Assembly (NCBI GenBank): GCA_024349245.1
Contig: JALDNG010000087.1
Location: 1,297,001-1,361,000 of the forward strand
From: Neodontobutis hainanensis
Taxonomy: Eukaryota > Chordata > Actinopteri > Gobiiformes > Odontobutidae
Length of the DNA: 64,000 nucleotides
Reading direction: 5' to 3'
Below the pieces are notes generated by a model, which did not search any database, had not been told where the DNA came from, and was given only the letters and a program-made list of their open reading frames with translations. Made by a program: the position numbers and the translations under genes. Below are positions 57,758-64,000 of the stretch, in pieces; the stretch's first letter is position 1; each line of letters begins with the position of its first letter.

Positions 57758-60199
57758 TCTCAGAGTAAATAGTTAATGTGAGTGCAGCTCTGTGTTTGAC
57801 GGAGGCTGAACGAGGAGGCGGCGACACGTCAAACAGCATCAGCGTCAAAACCAGCACAATTCAAGTTCAGCTCCACACCACCGCCCTGCTGCTGCTGCAT
57901 GGAGCTGCACCTCACCTCCATCACTCACCTCTGACCTATGACCTAAATATTATACATACTTACACTCTTTTAAGATGTTTCTCCACACACTGCACACAAA
58001 GATTTCATCACATTATATTAAAGACTGGATTTATTGTTGGTAAAGTATAGTAGTAAGTAAAGGCTCTGGAGTATTTTTCTCTGGTCAAAGCAGAATAATT
58101 TTAAAGACTGAACTAGGTCTAAATCAAGACTAAACAGGTCTAAACTAGGACTTTTCATTTTAGTTTGATTTAGTGCTCTGTTTGGAGAACATGAAAGACT
58201 ATACGTTATTGTGCTACGAGTCATTCTTTGCGATACGGATATTGCGATCACGATACATTTGCGATATATCGTGTAGCCCTACTTTGGCCGCATCTTCTAA
58301 ATTATTGTGCATTTATATATTACTGGCACTGAGAGCTCTTTCTTTTCAAGTATGTTATGCACCCATACACAAATACATATGTTCATACACCAAGTGATCA
58401 GGGACTTACTCAAAGACACAAACTGAATGTACACAAGAATCTTATATCGTTCCAATAACCGACGACCTGCAGCACCTTTTGTATATGTGTCAGTAAAGTA
58501 GGTTTGTGTGAGCAGAGAGTTGTTGGCAGTCCACCCCCGACATGCTCGTGATTACAAGGCTGTCTCTAATGTTTCTATTTGAAATGTGTGGATTAGTTTG
58601 CCGACTTTAATGTTCCCTCAGGGTTTAGAGCGGCGTTTGTGTGTGTGTGTGTGTGGGATTAGTCTCTATTTGAAGTGTGAGGCCTGATCTAATCTGCAGG
58701 TTGCTGTAAACAGATGCAGTGATCCGCCGCTGTTACACAACCCCCACACACACATTAGACACAGAGTTTACTATTGGCTCTATTCTGTATGTTAACATAA
58801 AAATCATTACCTCTGTGAGCCAGTCCCCAGGTTTCAGTGACGTGGCAAGCTCCGCCCCCAGCCGCTTTTCTGCTCCAGTTAGCACAGCTGAGCCAGACGC
58901 CGCGACCCCAGATGCCCTCCTACATCGACAGCTGACCTCGGTGCACTGGGGCAAACTGCAGCAGATTAACGCAGCACATCTCAATCTTTTATCGAATCAC
59001 TACAACAAATTAATAGCTGCCTAAATGGGAGCCAACCATCACAGCTGCTATCAATAGTGTACAAGATTAATATAGATAATATAGATAGATTAACAAGCCA
59101 AAAGATCACTATCACCACCTGCAGTCTGGTAGAACAACATGGCATTTCCCTGGTAATGTGAGGCTGTCAGTGGGACCAGAGGAAGCAGCAACTTAATTGA
59201 AAAAAAAACAAAAATGCATATTGGTGATATCAATGGAAAAATATTTTATTCTTAGTCTTCAGTAGTGGTCACTGTTCTGTCCAAGTCCATTTAATCATAA
59301 TATCATATTAACTGGTTAACAGTTGTAAATAAATGTGTACAATGCTGAATTTATAATCTATAGCCTTTTACAAGTCATTAATACAGTTAGATAATGTTTG
59401 ATATAAAAAATTGGTTTGGCATCAAATTAAATGTAAGCAAGCTAACGTTTGTTCCTACTGTTTTTAATGCGCTGTGGACCAGAATCAGACTCTCACTAAC
59501 ATCAGACTGTGATTCTAAAAACATAGCTGCTAATATTAAACACAACATAAAAAAATATATACTGTATATATGAAAGTCTGATTTATTTAGGCCTTGAGGG
59601 GAAGAATATTGTCCGAACAGATTCAACTCGGCCACAAAACATGTTCCCTACAACAAAACAAACAAAACAAACAAAACAAACAGCTATGGTGGCCCTGCAG
59701 GGACCTGCTGTCTATGAACAAACCCAAAGGAAATAGGTTTGATTGTGATTTCCAGCCTGGAAAGGTGGGTTATTGCCAGGTTTGGTAACCTTGCTGAAAC
59801 ACTTTTCGATATGAGTATACACTATTGAGAACACTCTCTTTACTGTAAATGTCAAAAAAAAGAGAAAAATACAGAGCATCATTACCACATAACAGAGAAA
59901 CTCCCAGCTTGGGTTTTTTCCCCTCCATGTTATCTCCTTTATACTCAACTCTTTGGTTCCTGTCTAGCAACTGTCAAACGAAAGGCAAAAAAGCCTACAG
60001 TGTCATCAGTAAGAGAGGACGCCGATGTACTGGTCCCATCAAAAATGTTTTTAAAGTGCTCATTCAAAGATGATTAATAAGTACTAATAAAGTAAACTTT
60101 AAAGTTTTTTTTGGCTTTTTAACATTTATAGAAGTAATTGTGGCTTAGTGCCACAAACAGATATTTTGATGCTAAATTAAGGACCAATAGAGCTGTAGA

Positions 60200-60600
60200 C
60201 AGTCTTTGTTTGCTCTCGACCTCTGCAGTGTGAAGCGGCTGTCAGGTTGACCCAGAAAGCTCAAGCTCTGCACAGATCTCATTCATTTTCCGGGGATTTC
60301 AGCCCAGATTACAAAGCCTCTACCCCATTTGTTTTGTAACAATCATGTGGAGTCAACACTAATGCCAGCGCTGCACCGCTCAACTTCAAAATGCCAGGGG
60401 ACCTTTTAGAGGCTTAGGGCAGTTGAGCACATCCTCCGCTCGGGGAGCACAAGCCCCTATAAGCCGCCGGGCCAAAGTACTTCTTTGATTGTTTAAAATC
60501 TCTTCCAAAAGCCAGCGAACAAAAACAGAGGGCAGATTATCCTCTGTTGGGAGAGGAAATGAAATTCTTCAGATGAGGCACTTAAACAGGTTTGGGGATG
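60200..60600. other. Candidate conserved non-coding element
   Basis: A high-complexity block with no coding frame. It contains factor-site-like words such as TTGACCC, CTTTGATTGTTT and ATTACAAAG of the kinds found in vertebrate enhancers. Composition is the only evidence. Confidence 0.25.
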
Positions 60601-60631
60601 AACTGGGGAGCTGGGGTGGAAGTAACCGGTA

Positions 60632-60660
60632 AATACAGCCCTGCTTTAAAGGGCTGTATT
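60632..60660. repeat. Perfect 10-bp hairpin
   Basis: AATACAGCCC, loop TGCTTTAAA, GGGCTGTATT. It lies just downstream of a candidate conserved block. Confidence 0.75.
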
Positions 60661-62389
60661 CATCCCTCTAAATATGTGTTCATCCCAGAACCCAGTTACA
60701 ATTAAGGTTAACACCTACGGAAGACGTTCTACTAGGCTGTGTGGCAATGAACCTCTCTTTTATGACTGAGAGCACCTGAAACTTAAGTAGTCAAGGACTC
60801 TGACTCCTCAAAACAATATGGTTATGGGCAAAAATGGGGATTAAGTATGTTGAACAGAAATATAACAAAATGAAAGTTAGCTATACACGTGCATGATTGA
60901 CCCAAATCAAGAAAATGGCCAAAAGACCAAAAAAAAAAAAAAACTTAATTCAGTCCATTTAAAAAAAAAATAAAAATCAATAAAGGCTAGGGATGTAACA
61001 ATTGACTCAACTCAATTCTGATCACTGACAATTCTGATCTCATCCTTCAATTTTGTCACAATTATCTTAATTTTTTTATTAAAATGAGGGCTCCAGACTA
61101 ACATTTTTCATCACTGTCCCAGTACCGCTCCAAAAGCCAGTTCCAACAGTTTCTAAGTAAATATCAAATGCTCCTATACTTTTTTTTAAATATAGGCTAA
61201 TGATTGTCTATTTGTCAGTTTATAAATAAACATACATAAAATCCAATTCTACATGTGTTTACAAACAATTTAATTTGCTTATAAGGCTAAGTACTTTGAA
61301 TTAAAGTTAAACATCTCAAACCAAAATATCTAAATAAGTGAATATTAACAAAGTAATTTAAAATCCCCCATAAATCTGCCGCTGATGGATTTGGACCTGG
61401 TTAATTACTTTGGGTTCAATAATTAGTTCTTATTAACTTTAGCTGAGACCTAAAACCTCTTTAGATCAAACTTAATAATAAATACTGGTTTCATGTTTTT
61501 CACTAAAACAGTAGAACTTAATCAAAACAACTCTTATTTGTTTAACTGTTAGCTTTTATGCATTTTCAACTGTTATTAAAAATAGCAAAAATGTATTTAC
61601 AGTAATAATGTGAGGACTGGATTTGGCCCGTAAGTTTACGACCCCTGGTCTTTTCTCTCAGTGGCTGCAGCAGAGACTCACAGAAGGCAGCACATGATCC
61701 AGAACATTATTACATGTCTCTGACAAGGGCCTCAAACAGATGAACACTTGACTGTGTTATAATAAGTTATGGTTCATACTCAGGATGACTCAGTTTCCAG
61801 TTTAGCCTCTTTGCCAACACAGATTAATGCTCACATTCTCTCTGTTCTCCACCTGAGACGGGACATTTACGTGAATGCTAGACACTGTTCGGAACAACTT
61901 GTTTGAAAGCAAGTTTGCAGTAAACAGAGCGACCCCTGTTATTAAAAAACACGAGGACAGAACTTTAAATATATATCTGTTTTAAAAAGATAGGAAAATA
62001 CAAAAGAGGGTTATTTGAGGAACATGGTTTCAGCTGCATACTACAAATTGTACAGTCATCATTAGGTGATAAATGAGAGTTTGGATCTGGAGTTGACTTG
62101 TTTGTCCACGTGCATCTGTTTCAAAGCCATTCCAAAAACAAATCTTATTAAGTGACAGACCTCTTGGGAAAACACAAGAAAATGGCTCTTTTTGTTCCTC
62201 CATGTTAGATTTGAAACAAACTCACTGACCAATGATTACTGGTGTGGAAAAAAAGGGGGACTGGGGTCTACAAGTTTTTTTGGAGCCCAGGCGGGTTTGT
62301 CAGTAACGGGGTCAGGAGTCTGTTAGCCTCCCAACACGTCGCGACTCCCAGCTGTCTTCTCACCTCAGCCTCACACAGTGGCCTGCAGC

Positions 62390-62730
62390 ACCGCTCACTC
62401 ATTTGAATATTTTCTAGGCTGATGAGAATGTGCGGGCCGAGAAAACTGCAAAGGCAAAAGAATTACGTGATGATAGGGGACAAAATAATGACCAGGCGCC
62501 ACAAAGTTGCTAAAGTGTGTCATCTATTATTATGCAAGTGAAAGCAGCGTGTGACTTGGAGAGAAAACAAGAAGGGGAAACATTGTTTATTTTGTGGTAT
62601 TTGCCAAAAGATGCAATTGGAAACAAAGTGACATAATTTTTCTGCCGGTTTAATGGCCACCAAAATAAGTAGTACTCACATATTTTGGAAATTAACATTA
62701 AAAGCCGTACACGTAACATTAGGAGTCTTG
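62390..62730. other. Candidate conserved non-coding element
   Basis: About 340 bases of balanced composition with homeobox- and bZIP-like words (AATTACGTGATG, CTATTATTATGCAAG, GACATAATTTT) and no simple repeats, 0.7 kb downstream of the terminal exon at 63460. It could be a downstream enhancer. Not supported by any comparison. Confidence 0.3.
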
Positions 62731-63273
62731 TAAGGCCTTGTATAAACAGATGCTATTTTTAAATTTAAGCAACAGTTGAGTGTCAAGTGGGAAATATTTT
62801 GAAATGGCATTTTGTATTATCTTGTTGAATATGTAACAAACTGATAATGGTGTTACTCAAGAGCCCAAAACTTTTCAATTGATTAAATAACCCCCTTAGA
62901 GAAAAGCTCAATATAAACTGCTGTAAATGATGGAGAACCAGACCATTCAGAATCATCAAATAAAGCTTTACTCACAATAAAAACTGGTTTGGTCATGTAC
63001 ACATGATTTCATGTTTGCATCCAAAGTGTGGTCTCTCTATAACAAGAGGAATTTTGTGCTCACTGCATCACCATTTGGTCACGCTCTGTTCATACGATGA
63101 AGAATCTTCGTGTCACCGGTGTAAACCGTTTAAACCAGGTGGGATCATTTCAATATGTAGCTGTAGGATTTAAAGATAGAACTGAAACGGTCTTCTCATG
63201 GGGAATGTAGCTCAGCAGTGTTACTTAAAAATCAGCTTTGTCACAGATAATTTGAAAAGTTTGTAACACAATG

Positions 63274-63279
63274 TTTAAT
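63274..63279 (-). terminator. Candidate poly(A) signal of the 63460 gene
   Basis: ATTAAA on the minus strand, about 180 bases after the stop codon. A canonical AATAAA on the same strand occurs only near 62585. Confidence 0.45.
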
Positions 63280-63459
63280 TTTGATGAGGTCATCTCCCAA
63301 CATCCCAGTAAAAAAGTGTAAGATTAATCCATCACTGCTGAAAACAGGGGCCTTTTCGCCCAAATAAATACCACTACAGTGCCCTTCAATAACAGAGGCT
63401 CCCACTGAAACATTATGACACTGTGGTGTAAGTTCTGTGTTGAGTCCAGTGGGGCCCAT

Positions 63460-64000
63460 TCAGGGTTGGTACTGTCTGTATTGGGACTGTGAGGCCAGAG
63501 GATTAGTGCCTCCGAACCTCAGTGGTGTTGTGGTGGCCCCGTAGGCAGTCCTGTAGTTCTGAGAAGAAGGCACCCCCAGTCCCAAGCCCGTCCCCAGTCC
63601 CTGCGCCACCAGAGGCCGGGCCAGCCCCTGACTCATCCCTGTGTAGGCCGCTGCCCCATAACCCAGTCCTACACCGTAGGGCCTGTGTATGTGCTGTCCT
63701 GGGGCAGGGAGCACCACCGCCTGTACGTTCCTTCCTGGAGAGTTGAAGGAGAACTCAGGAGGGGGGCTGGTGGGTTTGGACGGGGTTGACGTCAGAGGGT
63801 CCTGCTCTCCTGAGGACAGCATCATTGGAGGCAGAGAGGTCAGGGGGCCGTAACCTTCGCTCTGGGCAAGAGGGGGGACAGAGGGAGAGGATGACAGGGC
63901 CCCTGTGAGTAGAGGCCTAGTCCAGTCATCTTTAAATATCTGCACCGTCAGTGTTGACACCAGGGGCAGCAGCCGATTGGTCACATGAGCCAGAACGAGC
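63460..64000 (-). CDS. C-terminal exon of an unrecognised Pro/Gly/Tyr-rich protein (partial)
   Basis: The frame is open from the window edge to a TGA at 63460-63462, about 179 codons, so the start lies outside. The first part (LVLAHVTNRLLPLVSTLTVQ) is amphipathic and helix-like and could be the end of a folded domain. What follows is disordered: a Ser/Pro-rich stretch with SSSPSVPPLAQ and TSTPSKPTSPPPEF, then a Gly/Ala/Tyr-rich tail with YGVGLGYGAAAY and GLGTGLGLGV, ending NPLASQSQYRQYQP. The long frame, low isoleucine/lysine content and absence of AT-rich drift contrast with the flanks and suggest a real exon. No splice acceptor is inside the window. I do not recognise the family. Similar tails occur in RNA-binding and transcription-associated proteins, which is only a hint. 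Confidence 0.65.
   Translation of the reverse strand, partial: LVLAHVTNRLLPLVSTLTVQIFKDDWTRPLLTGALSSSPSVPPLAQSEGYGPLTSLPPMMLSSGEQDPLTSTPSKPTSPPPEFSFNSPGRNVQAVVLPAPGQHIHRPYGVGLGYGAAAYTGMSQGLARPLVAQGLGTGLGLGVPSSQNYRTAYGATTTPLRFGGTNPLASQSQYRQYQP

Larger units (their letters stand above)
57756..63269. other. Non-coding, with two candidate conserved blocks
   Basis: No exon recognised. Contains an (AAACA)n run at 59655-59682, a hairpin at 60632-60660 and two complex, non-repetitive blocks listed separately. Confidence 0.45.

Overview
The window looks like a gene-poor stretch of a teleost fish nuclear genome. It is AT-rich and intron/intergenic in character. Its repeat content is typical of teleosts: Tc1-like and hAT DNA transposons, RTE-, R4- and CR1/L2/Rex1-type LINEs, several tRNA-derived SINE families, and a Ty3/Gypsy LTR retrotransposon. 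No prokaryotic operon structure, CRISPR array or functional rRNA/tRNA gene is visible. The only plausible host protein-coding sequence is the last ~540 bases (minus strand), the C-terminal exon of a Pro/Gly/Tyr-rich protein whose upstream exons lie beyond the window.

Layout. 1-29 kb: mostly unique AT-rich DNA with one CpG-richer block (about 3.8-5.3 kb), decayed SINE/LINE fragments (6.1, 7.8-9.3, 15.9-16.8, 17.2, 18.1, 20.0, 24.7, 27.1 kb) and a few composition islands that could be conserved non-coding elements (10.1-10.5, 12.7-13.5, 20.7-21.1 kb). 29-44.5 kb: a dense graveyard of nested transposons. A Tc1-like element (minus) carries an internally deleted hAT element with an 8-bp target duplication. 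Next come a hAT-type MITE with its own duplication, a chimeric SINE, a second SINE, and a relic of an R4/Rex6/R2-like LINE with a restriction-enzyme-like endonuclease. A CR1/L2/Rex1-type LINE (minus) follows, split by a young Gypsy element. 44.5-63.2 kb: mostly unique sequence with a few repeat fragments, one (AC)n microsatellite, small perfect hairpins and possible conserved non-coding blocks at 60.2-60.6 and 62.4-62.7 kb. 63.27-64.0 kb: poly(A) signal and terminal exon of the host gene.

The most informative object is the Gypsy element (39375-44372). It has two 967-bp LTRs differing by about six substitutions and two 1-base indels, a 4-bp target duplication (CTTG), a primer-binding site matching tRNA-Ser, and an intact gag with a CCHC knuckle. 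Pol is truncated: protease and reverse transcriptase remain, RNase H and integrase are gone. Gag and pol are in different frames and are joined by what reads as a textbook -1 frameshift signal: a G GGA AAC slippery site, a 9-nt spacer and a 7-bp stem with pseudoknot potential. I found no evidence of a wholly new biological system. The strongest leads are this frameshift cassette, the nested insertions with readable target duplications, and a SINE carrying a 120-bp segment that recurs 1,031 bp away.
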